DNA from: Salipaludibacillus daqingensis
GTDB lineage: Bacteria > Bacillota > Bacilli > Bacillales > Salisediminibacteriaceae
Length of the DNA: 64,000 bases
Assembly: GCF_029891575.1 (NCBI RefSeq)
Contig: NZ_JARZHF010000005.1
Coordinates: 248,001 to 312,000 of the forward strand
Direction of reading: 5' to 3'
The translations under genes and the position numbers were made by a program. Of the stretch, positions 40,624 through 49,104 are shown in pieces; position 1 is the stretch's first letter, and each line of letters begins with the position of its first letter. The notes beneath the pieces were generated by a model that did not search any database, was not told the DNA's origin, and worked only from the letters and a program-made list of their open reading frames with translations.

Positions 40624-40714
40624 TTTGACTTTGACTATCTTTGACTATTAGTTAATCTCATTATAAAACGAAGGTCAGGAAAGGTCAACAATTAGTTTAA
40701 CCTTTTTTGACCTT
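40624..40714 (-). promoter_or_regulatory. clpE promoter with two CtsR-type operators
   Basis: Minus-strand TTGACC (40683-40688) and TATAAT (40660-40665), spacer 17. CtsR-like heptad repeats AAGGTCAAAAAAGGTTAAACT (40694-40714) lie upstream and AGTCAAAGATAGTCAAAGTCAAA in part (40624-40646) downstream of the start, matching the GGTCAAA-NAN-GGTCAAA operator pattern. Confidence 0.85.
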
Positions 40715-40852
40715 TGTATTCTTTTTGTCTAAAACAACGTTTCAAATCGACCATTTAGGGCATTTTTTCCAAAAGTTACGCTAAGAGATAGAAGCGGTTA
40801 TGATCGATTCGAGATTTTTAAATACTTTTCCTATTATTTCTAAGAATTAAAG

Positions 40853-40910
40853 TAAAGTAAACTTGACATTAAGTTAAGTTTACTTTACTATAAGTAAAGA
40901 ACACTTTACT
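40853..40910 (+). promoter_or_regulatory. Promoter and palindromic operator of the XRE gene
   Basis: TTGACA (40863-40868) and TACTAT (40886-40891), spacer 17. A perfect 12-bp inverted repeat, TAAAGTAAACTT (40853-40864) / AAGTTTACTTTA (40876-40887), overlaps both hexamers, and a second one, AGTAAAG / CTTTACT (40893-40910), covers the likely start. Repression by the downstream XRE protein is inferred. Confidence 0.75.
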
Positions 40911-40925
40911 AAGGAGGTGTGAAAA

Positions 40926-41153
40926 ATGGTAGTAATCAACGGCTCTTTATCTAATCGAATAAATGTATTGAGGGCTGAACGAAATATGACACAAAAAGAC
41001 TTAGCCGAAAAAATTGGCGTGAGTAGACAAACAATTATTTCAATTGAAAAGGGAAAATATACGCCATCATTAACATTAGGCTTTGAAATTGCCAATGCGT
41101 TTGAATTGGAAATAACTGATGTGTTTCAGTATAAAAAAATGAAAGAGGAGTGA
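40926..41153 (+). CDS. XRE-family helix-turn-helix repressor
   Basis: A 75-residue protein that is almost entirely a Cro/CI-type helix-turn-helix domain: NRINVLRAERNMTQKDLAEKIGVSRQTI, with recognition helix near residues 33-43, then SIEKGKYTPSL. Such small regulators usually control their own operon. ATG 40926 is 6 bases after AAGGAGGTG. Its last codons carry the ribosome site of the following membrane protein gene, so the two form an operon. The GTAAA-rich palindromes in the promoter are the likely binding site. Confidence 0.88.
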   Translation: MVVINGSLSNRINVLRAERNMTQKDLAEKIGVSRQTIISIEKGKYTPSLTLGFEIANAFELEITDVFQYKKMKEE

Positions 41154-41158
41154 TCTTC

Positions 41159-41452
41159 ATGGAGATGTTAATCAATGTAACAAACGGTATAACAGTCGTC
41201 GCATTTTTTGCATTTTTAGTTTTAATTTTTTTAGTAAGGAGAGAAGGAAAAGACGAAAGAACACAATATATGGGATATAAATTGTTTAGGTTTCTATTTA
41301 CTTTTTTATTGGGAGGATTAGCTTTAATTATATTTATCACAGGAGGACAAACGGTAGATTATACTTTACTTCGAGTTAGCCTTACGAGCTTGATGTCATT
41401 AACCATTTTAGTCGGTCTTGGCTACTGGCTCTATATAAGCAAAAAAGTTTAG
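41159..41452 (+). CDS. Small multi-helix membrane protein partner of XRE regulator
   Basis: A 97-residue protein with three predicted helices (about residues 10-27, 47-66, 74-92) and a cytoplasmic loop REGKDERTQYMG. A D-E-R motif after the first helix and a small XRE gene upstream resemble the DUF2178-like pairs seen in Firmicutes and archaea, whose function is unknown. ATG 41159 lies 8 bases after GAGGAG. A toxin-like role is possible but nothing in the sequence shows it. Terminator follows. Confidence 0.7.
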   Translation: MEMLINVTNGITVVAFFAFLVLIFLVRREGKDERTQYMGYKLFRFLFTFLLGGLALIIFITGGQTVDYTLLRVSLTSLMSLTILVGLGYWLYISKKV

Positions 41453-41502
41453 TGAGGGATTGTTCTTCATGATTTTATATTAAAAAGTCGCACAAAAATG
41501 AT

Positions 41503-41547
41503 AGGCCCTCCAATTGTTAGAGACAATCTACAATGGGAAGGCCTTTT
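41503..41547 (+). terminator. Intrinsic terminator after the XRE pair
   Basis: A 15-bp stem with two mismatches, AGGCCcTCCaATTGT / ACAATgGGAaGGCCT, ending in TTTT on the plus strand. Confidence 0.75.
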
Positions 41548-41608
41548 GCATGCCTAGTTAATTATTTTCAAAAAACAGAAATGTTTCGTTTTCACCTGAT
41601 CTTTTCCT

Positions 41609-41800
41609 TTATTTATTCGTTTTTGAACCTTGTTTTACAAACATCAATTGATTACCTTCACTAGGGCAACTTGTCCCTTTGTCACAATGTTTATTTAATT
41701 CACAAGCTGCACACTTCCCTTGTTTACTTCTAGAAATAAATGTATACAAGCTATAACCTGCATAGAGAAATATGATACTTGCAATGATCCAACTAACCAT
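41609..41800 (-). CDS. FeoB-associated Cys-rich membrane protein
   Basis: A 63-residue protein with one N-terminal helix (MVSWIIASIIFLYAG) and a Cys-rich tail, CAACELNKHC then CDKGTSC in part, the pattern of the FeoB-associated Cys-rich family. It probably acts with FeoB in ferrous iron uptake, perhaps as a metal or redox accessory. ATG 41800 is 8 bases after GGAGG; the frame extends 12 codons further into feoB and that part is rejected. It ends the feoA-feoB unit. Confidence 0.88.
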   Translation of the reverse strand: MVSWIIASIIFLYAGYSLYTFISRSKQGKCAACELNKHCDKGTSCPSEGNQLMFVKQGSKTNK

Positions 41801-41820
41801 AAAAAACGCCTCCGCCCTTG

Positions 41821-43812
41821 TTATCCTGCAAACCAAATTGTTCCTACTTGGTAGATGAGAAATGATAATCCATAAGCCAAGATAAACGCGTATGCCATAC
41901 TAAATAAAGTGAGTTTCATAGAATCGGTTTCTTTTTTGATAACGGCAACTGTTGCAAGACATGGCACATAAATTAAAATAAATACCATAAAGCTATATGC
42001 AGCAATAGGAGTAAACGCCTCTGATAAAGCCAAATGCATCGATGCTTCCGGTACAACATATAAGATTGCCATCGTTGCTACGACTATTTCTTTCGCTAGA
42101 AATCCAGTGATTAGCGCAGCTGACGCTTGCCATGTTCCAAAACCGAGAGGGGCGAACAATGGACTAAACCATCCTCCAATCGCTGCTAGAAAGCTATCGT
42201 TCATTTCAACGCCGATTCCTCCAGGACCAGTGTATGTTAACAACCAAATGATTACCGAACCGGCAAAAATATACGTTCCTGCTTTTCGTAAAAACCCTTT
42301 CCCTTTTTCCCACGTACTTCTCCATAACGTTAAAGGTTGTGGGATTCGATAAGGTGGAAGTTCCATAATAAAAAATGATTCTTCTGATTTCAACATACTT
42401 TTTGATAATAGTTTTGCCATCAGTAACGCAAGAACGACGCCTAAAATATATAGAGAAAGAACAACAAATGCTTGTTGCTGTGCAAAAAATGCACCGGCAA
42501 ACAATGCATAAACAGGAAGCCTTGCCGAACAAGACATCAGTGGAGTCAACAAAATCGTAATTAATCTCTCGCGTGGTTGTTCAATTGTTCGTGCCGCCAT
42601 GACCCCAGGAACATTGCAACCGAACCCAATAATCATAGGAATAAATGCCTTACCATTTAAGCCCATCACTTGCATGAGGCGATCCATAACAGTCGCAACT
42701 CTAGCCATATATCCTGAATCTTCAAGAAGAGAAATAAAAAAGAACAAGATAAAAATTTGGGGCACAAATACGAGTACTCCTCCAACTCCAGCGACGATCC
42801 CATCTAAAATCATTGATTCTAAAAACGCCGAAGCACCAATGAACGTTAACCCCGCTTCCAATCCGGTTGTAATAGGCCCTGAAATAACACCTTCTAGCAA
42901 ATCTGAAATTGGGAAACCAAGCCAATTAAATGTCAACATAAACATCAAATACATGAGAGCAATAAATGTAGGAATTCCTAAAACAGGGTGAGTCACAAAC
43001 TTATCAATTTTTTCCGTCGAGGATTTCTCTCCTGATTGTTGATCGTTTACAACTTCAGCTATTAAGTTATGAATATACTTCTCGCGTCCTTGACGGATCA
43101 ATCGCCGAAGTTGTTCCTCAGTAATATTTTCCCTCGTCATATGCTCGTTTACTATTTCATTCATTGTTTCGTCGTTCATATACTTTTGAATTTCTGCCTT
43201 TACTACTGGATTATCATCAATGTATTGTATTGCGGCCCACCGTTTATTTATTGGCAAGTCTAATGGTAATATTCCTTCTAATTTTTGAATAAGTGCTTCT
43301 AAAGGTTTTGCGTATAAAATAACTTGCCCATGTTCCTGTTGTTTCTTTATGTTTATTAAATCAGCTTCTAACTCATCAATTCCTTGCTTTTTTCTAGCAA
43401 CAATCGATCTTACTGGTACTTGAAGAAAATTAGCCATTTTTTCTACATCAATTTTAATGCCTCTCGTTTGAGCGACGTCTGCCATATTTAGTCCCACTAT
43501 AAATGGGCAACCAAATTCAAGAAGTTGGATCGTTAAGTGTAAACTTCGATTTAACTGAGACGCATCTACAATATTAATAAGGGAATCAAAATTACCTTCT
43601 ATTAAAAATGTCGAAACGACTGTTTCATCTTTTGAAACTGGGTTCAAAGAATAAACGCCCGGTAAATCGACTAGTTCGCCTCCTTTTCTAAGGTTACCGA
43701 CTTTTTTATCAACTGTAACACCGCTCCAATTCCCTACATATTCATACGAATCGGTTAATGCATTAAATAGTGATGTTTTACCTGTGTTTGGATTTCCAAG
43801 GAGCGCAATCAT
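41821..43812 (-). CDS. feoB: Ferrous iron transporter FeoB
   Basis: A 663-residue FeoB. The N-terminal G domain has GNPNTGKTSLFN (P-loop), DLPGVYS and NMAD; the membrane part includes two Gate regions, with GCNVPGVMAAR and CSARLPVYALF. It imports Fe2+ across the cytoplasmic membrane. Start ATG 43812 overlaps the feoA stop (ATGA), with AGGAG inside feoA; six upstream in-frame codons are left out. It is in a feoA-feoB-small Cys-rich protein operon, likely iron-repressed. Confidence 0.97.
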   Translation of the reverse strand: MIALLGNPNTGKTSLFNALTDSYEYVGNWSGVTVDKKVGNLRKGGELVDLPGVYSLNPVSKDETVVSTFLIEGNFDSLINIVDASQLNRSLHLTIQLLEFGCPFIVGLNMADVAQTRGIKIDVEKMANFLQVPVRSIVARKKQGIDELEADLINIKKQQEHGQVILYAKPLEALIQKLEGILPLDLPINKRWAAIQYIDDNPVVKAEIQKYMNDETMNEIVNEHMTRENITEEQLRRLIRQGREKYIHNLIAEVVNDQQSGEKSSTEKIDKFVTHPVLGIPTFIALMYLMFMLTFNWLGFPISDLLEGVISGPITTGLEAGLTFIGASAFLESMILDGIVAGVGGVLVFVPQIFILFFFISLLEDSGYMARVATVMDRLMQVMGLNGKAFIPMIIGFGCNVPGVMAARTIEQPRERLITILLTPLMSCSARLPVYALFAGAFFAQQQAFVVLSLYILGVVLALLMAKLLSKSMLKSEESFFIMELPPYRIPQPLTLWRSTWEKGKGFLRKAGTYIFAGSVIIWLLTYTGPGGIGVEMNDSFLAAIGGWFSPLFAPLGFGTWQASAALITGFLAKEIVVATMAILYVVPEASMHLALSEAFTPIAAYSFMVFILIYVPCLATVAVIKKETDSMKLTLFSMAYAFILAYGLSFLIYQVGTIWFAG

Positions 43813-44045
43813 ATGACTGACTCCTGGCAAACTTCAATCGACATAGCATCTTTTTTTCTAATACTAATGCATTGATTCTCACATTGAATGAAGCAAGGTC
43901 CTCCGAAAGGTAATTTGTTTTGAACACACACTTCTGCACAGTCATCGATACCAAGTTGAGTCAATCGCTTTTGAATCATACGCGAACAACCTGACATATC
44001 AACAATTGTTGCTTTATCCCCTACTGCTAACTCTGTAAGTTTCAT
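43809..44045 (-). CDS. feoA: Ferrous iron transport protein FeoA
   Basis: A 78-residue SH3-like FeoA, with KLTELAVGDKATIVD and RLTQLGIDDCAEV. It assists FeoB. Start is ATG 44045, 8 bases after GGGAG; a second ATG two codons earlier is too close, and a longer frame runs back through the probable Fur boxes and is not coding. First gene of the operon. Confidence 0.93.
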   Translation of the reverse strand: MKLTELAVGDKATIVDMSGCSRMIQKRLTQLGIDDCAEVCVQNKLPFGGPCFIQCENQCISIRKKDAMSIEVCQESVI

Positions 44046-44076
44046 CGTCATCGCTCCCTCAATAAAGAACTTCAAA

Positions 44077-44121
44077 TGATATTCGTTCTCAATTACTAGT
44101 ATACAATGAGAACCAGTATCA
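44077..44121. promoter_or_regulatory. Two probable Fur boxes upstream of feoA
   Basis: Two 15-base 7-1-7 sites, TGATATTCGTTCTCA (44077-44091) and TGAGAACCAGTATCA (44107-44121), match the TGA...TCA inverted form of the Bacillus Fur box, with imperfect inner bases. A minus-strand TATACT lies between them. Iron repression is inferred. Confidence 0.65.
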
Positions 44122-44190
44122 TTTATTCCTTTTGTACGATTGTTCACATAAAGTCCATTTTTGAAGCTATTTTACGTCGATTGAATCTCT

Positions 44191-44703
44191 TTATGAGCGA
44201 TAACTTCTTAGCGCTTGCTCTTCAATTGGAATTCGAATGAAAAAGAGGAGAGCTCCGTTTAAAATCGTGAAGCAAATTGCTGTTGCATATGCTTGAAAAA
44301 TCAAGGGTAACAGAAGGATTTCCAAACTTACGATCACATAATTCGGATGTCGTATTTTTCCGGAATATATTCCTTTCTTTACTAGTCTTTCACCAGGCAA
44401 CACTAATACTTTTGTATTCCAGAACCTCCCTAATGATTGAATGACCCAAATCCGACATCCTTGTAATAGAATAAATCCGACCGTCAATAATCCCCAAAGA
44501 GGATGTAGCTCTTTTACTCCGAGATGCCATTCGATAAATAGCGATAGGAAAAAGCTTGCATGAAGCAAAACAATCCACTTGTAATGACTTCGCCCAAATT
44601 CCATCGCCCCTTTTGCTTTCATCCACCGTTCGTTTCGCTTCGCGTAAAAAAGCTCCACACCTCTTTGAAAAATGATCATTGTCCAAAGCACCCAAAACAA
44701 CAT
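44191..44703 (-). CDS. bpsB: Isoprenylcysteine-carboxylmethyltransferase-like, alkylpyrone methyltransferase
   Basis: A 170-residue membrane protein with four to five helices and the C-terminal ICMT-like motif GKIRHPNYVIVSLE, the probable SAM-binding His-Pro-Asn. It corresponds to YpbQ (BpsB) of B. subtilis, which methylates alkylpyrones made by BpsA. Its ATG overlaps the bpsA stop by one base (TAATG), so the two are translated together. Role is inferred from family and operon. Confidence 0.88.
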   Translation of the reverse strand: MLFWVLWTMIIFQRGVELFYAKRNERWMKAKGAMEFGRSHYKWIVLLHASFFLSLFIEWHLGVKELHPLWGLLTVGFILLQGCRIWVIQSLGRFWNTKVLVLPGERLVKKGIYSGKIRHPNYVIVSLEILLLPLIFQAYATAICFTILNGALLFFIRIPIEEQALRSYRS

Positions 44704-45797
44704 TAACTAATATCCCTCCATTCTAATAGAAGAAGTTCAGAAGAGAATCCTGGTCCAAGTGCGGTTGCTAATCCCATATCCCCATGATTAAATGGTTTTT
44801 CCATAAACTCTTTCAACACGTAAAGCAGGGTAGGAGATGACATGTTGCCATGATTAGACAAGATTTTTCTCGGAACTTCTGTCATGCTCTCGGAAAAATT
44901 TAACGCTTGTTCATATGCGGTAAGTACCTTTTTCCCACCAGGGTGGGCAACAAATGCCTGAATATCCTTGACATTTACCGACATCCCTTTAAGAAATCCG
45001 TCCACGTTAGGTTTCAACCACTTCTCAACGACATTAGGGATATCTCTAGAAAAAATAACGTGTAGGCCATCCTCCTGAAGATCCCATCCCATAATGTCTT
45101 CCGAATCTTCCATAAATGTAGACTGGACTTCTTTAATATATGGACGATTTGTCCCATTTGTATGTTGATGAAATTCCATTTGGTCTCCGGTAATCAACGC
45201 ACACGCAACCCCGTCCCCAAAAAGCGACGTACCGACAATATTACTTTTTGAGCGATCATCTCTCGTGAAAGTGAGACTGCAAAATTCAATACAGAGCACA
45301 AGTACTTTTGCATGAGGATAGGCTTTACAATAATCATAAGCCCGACTTAATCCTGCTGCCCCGCCAGCACACCCCAACCCCCAAAGAGGCATCCGTTTTA
45401 CATGAGGAGAAAAAGAAAGCTCGTTCATAATTTTTGCATCAATCGTTGGTGTTGATATTCCCGAACTCGACACACAGATGAGCGCATCTACATCTTTTAA
45501 ATCCACATCTACATGTTTTTTGGCATCTTCTATACATGACTTCACTGCATTTACACCTAGTTTTACTGCTGATTTCACATAGAGAGCGTTTTTCTCTGCA
45601 AACGTATGAGCTTCAACATACCAAGACTTTGGTGCCATGAATTGCCGATTTACGATTTCACTATGATCAAACACGCTGATCAATCGATCGACATGAGGAG
45701 TGGATGGTGAAAATAAATGGTAAATTAACTCTTTTGTTTCTTGTTGCGTCATATGATACGGAGGCATTTCTGTACTTACTGAAACAATCGCTGGCAA
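44703..45797 (-). CDS. bpsA: Type III polyketide synthase (alkylpyrone synthase)
   Basis: A 364-residue chalcone-synthase-like enzyme. The catalytic Cys143 is in LWGLGCAGGA, the His in AHPGGKK and the Asn in LSNHGNMSS; GPGFSSELLL ends the protein. BpsA in B. subtilis makes triketide alkylpyrones from long-chain acyl-CoA and malonyl-CoA. Start is TTG 45797, 6 bases after AGGAGGG; seven upstream codons lie over that ribosome site and are rejected. Followed by bpsB. Confidence 0.93.
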   Translation of the reverse strand: MPAIVSVSTEMPPYHMTQQETKELIYHLFSPSTPHVDRLISVFDHSEIVNRQFMAPKSWYVEAHTFAEKNALYVKSAVKLGVNAVKSCIEDAKKHVDVDLKDVDALICVSSSGISTPTIDAKIMNELSFSPHVKRMPLWGLGCAGGAAGLSRAYDYCKAYPHAKVLVLCIEFCSLTFTRDDRSKSNIVGTSLFGDGVACALITGDQMEFHQHTNGTNRPYIKEVQSTFMEDSEDIMGWDLQEDGLHVIFSRDIPNVVEKWLKPNVDGFLKGMSVNVKDIQAFVAHPGGKKVLTAYEQALNFSESMTEVPRKILSNHGNMSSPTLLYVLKEFMEKPFNHGDMGLATALGPGFSSELLLLEWRDIS

Positions 45798-46103
45798 TAG
45801 AATCCCTCCTATTCGCATATCTTTCCGTTATCATGTCCCGAACAAGAAGAGTTTATGCTATCTTTTTCCATATTTTTAAAATACATCTTGTCATGCTATT
45901 CTCTTCCTTCTTTTTTAAACAAAGAAGATTGAACAATCACGCAAATGTAATAAATTTAGCGAAATTTAAATAGATAAAATGAGTACGCTTTACATAGAAA
46001 AGAGATTGATTCATCGTGGGGGATGACGTCACTTACATTTCATCAAAATCGTGTTTTTTCAAACGAAGATGGGGAAAAATTAGTATTAGTAACAGAGCAT
46101 TTT
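45798..46103. other. Intergenic region upstream of bpsA
   Basis: About 300 AT-rich bases between bpsA and the glycosylase gene. The bpsA promoter should lie here, but no hexamer pair is convincing. No terminator for the glycosylase gene was identified. Confidence 0.5.
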
Positions 46104-46715
46104 TTAGTCTCGTCTTTTTTTAAAGCGAGAAACAAAGGCATTTCCAGCTTCCCAGAAGCGCCACGGATAATCTTTTGCTTCCCCACTATTTTCTATTCCA
46201 ATTCGAGGACCGACTCTTATATTTTCTGGCGTTTTTCCTTCCGCAATAAAAAGGGGAGGTTTATCCAAAGGTCGTCCATAATCATCTTTTACAATACCGA
46301 GTGCTTTCGTTAGCTTCCCCGGACCATTCGTCAGATCCTCGATTTTATTCACTTTTGGTCGCCGTTCCCACATTAAATCGATCCCTACATAAGGCTCAAC
46401 TGCCCGAATGAGTATCGCCTCGGGACTAGATTCACTGCCACTGACGACATTGACGAGACAATGGGTGTGCATGACGTACGTATAAGTGAAACCTGGCGGG
46501 CCAAACATCACTTCCGTTCTCTTCGTACGCCGATTATTAAAGCTATGTGCCGCACGATCGTTTGGCCCAATATAAGCTTCTGTTTCAACAATCCATCCAG
46601 CAGTGATACCTTCGTTTGTTTCTTTTACTAGTAATTTCCCTATGAGAGCCTGAGCTAATTCAAGCGTAGTTTTTTGAAAAAACAGAGGTTCTAATTGCTT
46701 CAAATTGATAGTCAA
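46104..46715 (-). CDS. DNA-3-methyladenine glycosylase (MPG/AAG type)
   Basis: A 203-residue protein of the mammalian-type AAG family, as YxlJ in B. subtilis. Conserved segments are GWIVETEAYIGPNDRAAH, with the catalytic Glu, FGPPGFTYTYVMH and NGPGKLTKALGI. It excises alkylated purines and hypoxanthine from DNA. The start is a TTG at 46715 close to GGAG (3 bases); no better in-frame start was found, so the exact N-terminus is uncertain. It stands alone on the minus strand. Confidence 0.93.
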   Translation of the reverse strand: MTINLKQLEPLFFQKTTLELAQALIGKLLVKETNEGITAGWIVETEAYIGPNDRAAHSFNNRRTKRTEVMFGPPGFTYTYVMHTHCLVNVVSGSESSPEAILIRAVEPYVGIDLMWERRPKVNKIEDLTNGPGKLTKALGIVKDDYGRPLDKPPLFIAEGKTPENIRVGPRIGIENSGEAKDYPWRFWEAGNAFVSRFKKRRD

Positions 46716-47048
46716 ACACTCCTTTTTAAAATTGTTTATGTGGAATTTAGATCAAACTTGTTGGGTGTCGCAATAGTTACGCTATGAGTATGAACAGCGT
46801 AACGATGTGTTCGAACAGCTTGTCTATGTGCACATAGGAACTCGAACTTCCGTCTTTTAAAACTTACGTATATTTTGTGTTCTTCACATGTATCCACGGA
46901 CGATCATTTTCCCAATGTAAACGGAGTAGCACTGGAGTATTCATCTACATTGTCTCTCCTCATCTATGACCGATTGTGAATTTATTTTATCATAGATAAA
47001 AGAATATGAACTTCCTTAGAGAATAGTTCGGACTATAGTTCACCGTAG
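46716..47048. other. Intergenic region with two inverted repeats
   Basis: No gene was seen. It holds the inverted repeat GTTACGCT (46776-46783) / AGCGTAAC (46796-46803) with a 12-base loop, and a perfect 14-base palindrome CTATGTGCACATAG (46824-46837). Neither has a T run, so they are not clear terminators; a transcript end for the LTA synthase gene or a binding site is possible. Confidence 0.5.
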
Positions 47049-48941
47049 TTAGCGAAAACGTAAGAGATCCCCATATATAATTTTATCTGAATAAAACATT
47101 TCCCAATCTGCCCGCTCACGTATCGGATCACATAAACCTATTGACGTTTCCGTTTCAAGTTCTGCATCATAGCACGTTTCCCCGGAGTATACGAATTCGT
47201 CTGTTACAACTGTTCCATCAGTTAATGCAACAAACGATTCTCTTTCTGTAGAAAACAGATCTGTTCCGAACATCCCTTCCGGAGATTCAGGTAACCCGAG
47301 TAAATTTAACAGTGTAGGTTTGATGTCCACTTTCCCACCAACTGTTGGACGTATTTCTCCTTCTTGACCAGGAATATGGATGATGAGGGGAACACGATTT
47401 AAGAGAACATTCTCAAATTCATTAATGTCCTTATTATTTAAGAATTCCCCCATTGCCTTGTTGTGACTTTCAGCAATACCGAAATGATCCCCATAAAGGA
47501 CAAAGATTGTATTTTCATACAAACCTGCCTCTTTCATGGCTTCAAAATATAAGCGAACCGCTTCGTCCGTATACCTCACTGTTGGAAAATATCGATTTAA
47601 TACATTACTTGAAGACGTGTAGGGATCGATAAAGTGATCTTCTTCATCTAATTCATATGGAAAATGATTCGTTAACGTTAACAAAGTAGCGTAGAACGGT
47701 TCAGGGAATTCTTGTAGATAATTCATCGACTGATGAAAGAAATCTACGTCTTTCAATCCCCAACCAACGCTGTTTGTTTCATCAATTGTATAGGAGCTTT
47801 CCGAATAATAATCTTCATATCCCAAAGCGTCATACATCATTTCTCGATTGTAAAAAGTACGATCATTTGCATGCAAAGAAGCTGTATAATAACCTTGATG
47901 GCGAAGAATTTCAGGCAATGCCATATATTCGTTTCCACTGTGCGTATGAAAAACTGCGCCTCTTCCTAATGGATACAGAGAAGTATTCACTAAGAACTCT
48001 GCATCAGACGTTTTTCCTTGTGCAGTCTGGTCATAGAAATTAGGGAAATAGTAACTTTCTTCGATTAGCCTGTTCAAAAAAGGTGTTATTTCTTTCCCAT
48101 CAATCGTTTCATCAATAACAAAGCTTTCCACCGATTCCATTGAGATGACAACGACATTTTTTTGATTAGCTAATTTATGGAAAATTTCATTTGGAAGTTT
48201 ACGATGACGCATCAGGTGCTCAGAAATTTCGTTCCAAGCATCCTCTTCCCTTAAAATCGATTTAGCTTCCGTTCGTGTATGAATGAAAGCATCATAAACG
48301 TAAAAGTTATATAAACCATACCGTTGAATCAACCACTCACGATCAAACGTGTACCGCTTCGTTTCTATGTTGTGTGGTTTTTCTAATTGAGCAAGTCCGA
48401 TAATGACCAACGCTAGTAAAATTGCAGTTGCAAATAGAACTTTGTTTTCTTTGCATGTCATTTGAGTGACGGTTAACCAGTTGCGTTTCTTCCAGAGTAG
48501 TATTGCGAATACTATGATGTCCACAAAGAACAACACATCATACCAACGAATTAATTCAAAAATACTGCTCGTTAAATCTCCTGCATTCCCGCTCATGACG
48601 AGCATCGGAAGTGTAATAATATCAGTGAACTCTCTAAAGTACACAGCATTGCTATACAAAATCATTGTCATAAAGACAGAAAGTATGAATAAATACCACC
48701 GTTGAAACGTTTCCTTAAAAACTAATCCAATGGCAAAAGCAATGAGCATAAATGATAATGGATTAATCATAAAAATTATTTTTTGAAATACAGTTACAGG
48801 ATTTACGTGAAAAATAATAGTAGATACCATCACCGTTTTTAGCCATAGAGTCATAAAACAGAGAAATAAAAAGCGATGATTTCGAACGAAGTTTCTCATG
48901 AATTTCTGCACCTCATCACTTGAGAATAACGTTTTGTTCAT
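47049..48941 (-). CDS. LTA synthase family protein
   Basis: About 630 residues: five N-terminal membrane helices (to about residue 190), then an extracellular sulfatase-fold domain. The nucleophile Thr lies in AQGKTSDAEF; ISMESVESF and LYGDHFGI hold metal ligands. Such enzymes polymerise glycerol phosphate from phosphatidylglycerol into lipoteichoic acid, or prime it (YvgJ). Start ATG 48941 follows AGGAAG; a longer frame with 7 extra codons is possible. Which of several Bacillus paralogues it is cannot be told. Monocistronic on the minus strand. Confidence 0.92.
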   Translation of the reverse strand: MNKTLFSSDEVQKFMRNFVRNHRFLFLCFMTLWLKTVMVSTIIFHVNPVTVFQKIIFMINPLSFMLIAFAIGLVFKETFQRWYLFILSVFMTMILYSNAVYFREFTDIITLPMLVMSGNAGDLTSSIFELIRWYDVLFFVDIIVFAILLWKKRNWLTVTQMTCKENKVLFATAILLALVIIGLAQLEKPHNIETKRYTFDREWLIQRYGLYNFYVYDAFIHTRTEAKSILREEDAWNEISEHLMRHRKLPNEIFHKLANQKNVVVISMESVESFVIDETIDGKEITPFLNRLIEESYYFPNFYDQTAQGKTSDAEFLVNTSLYPLGRGAVFHTHSGNEYMALPEILRHQGYYTASLHANDRTFYNREMMYDALGYEDYYSESSYTIDETNSVGWGLKDVDFFHQSMNYLQEFPEPFYATLLTLTNHFPYELDEEDHFIDPYTSSSNVLNRYFPTVRYTDEAVRLYFEAMKEAGLYENTIFVLYGDHFGIAESHNKAMGEFLNNKDINEFENVLLNRVPLIIHIPGQEGEIRPTVGGKVDIKPTLLNLLGLPESPEGMFGTDLFSTERESFVALTDGTVVTDEFVYSGETCYDAELETETSIGLCDPIRERADWEMFYSDKIIYGDLLRFR

Positions 48942-49044
48942 TCCACTTCCTACTATTCCCATATTTATTTACTCTTCATACTCGTTATCTCAAGGGACTG
49001 CGTTCGCTTCAAGGGTCGTTTTCCTGATGAAGGTCCTATCAAAT

Positions 49045-49094
49045 AAAAAAAAGCTGCCCTCTACCAGTTTTCACTAGCAAAGAAACAGCTTTTA
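49045..49094 (-). terminator. Intrinsic terminator after pbuG
   Basis: Hairpin AAAGCTG ... CAGCTTT with a further long loop and eight T residues on the minus strand. Confidence 0.8.
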
Positions 49095-49104
49095 TTAAAA
49101 AGGA

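Noticed and set aside
41801..41836. 12-codon extension of the FeoB-associated protein
   Set aside because: Overlaps feoB and lacks a ribosome site; GGAGG precedes ATG 41800.
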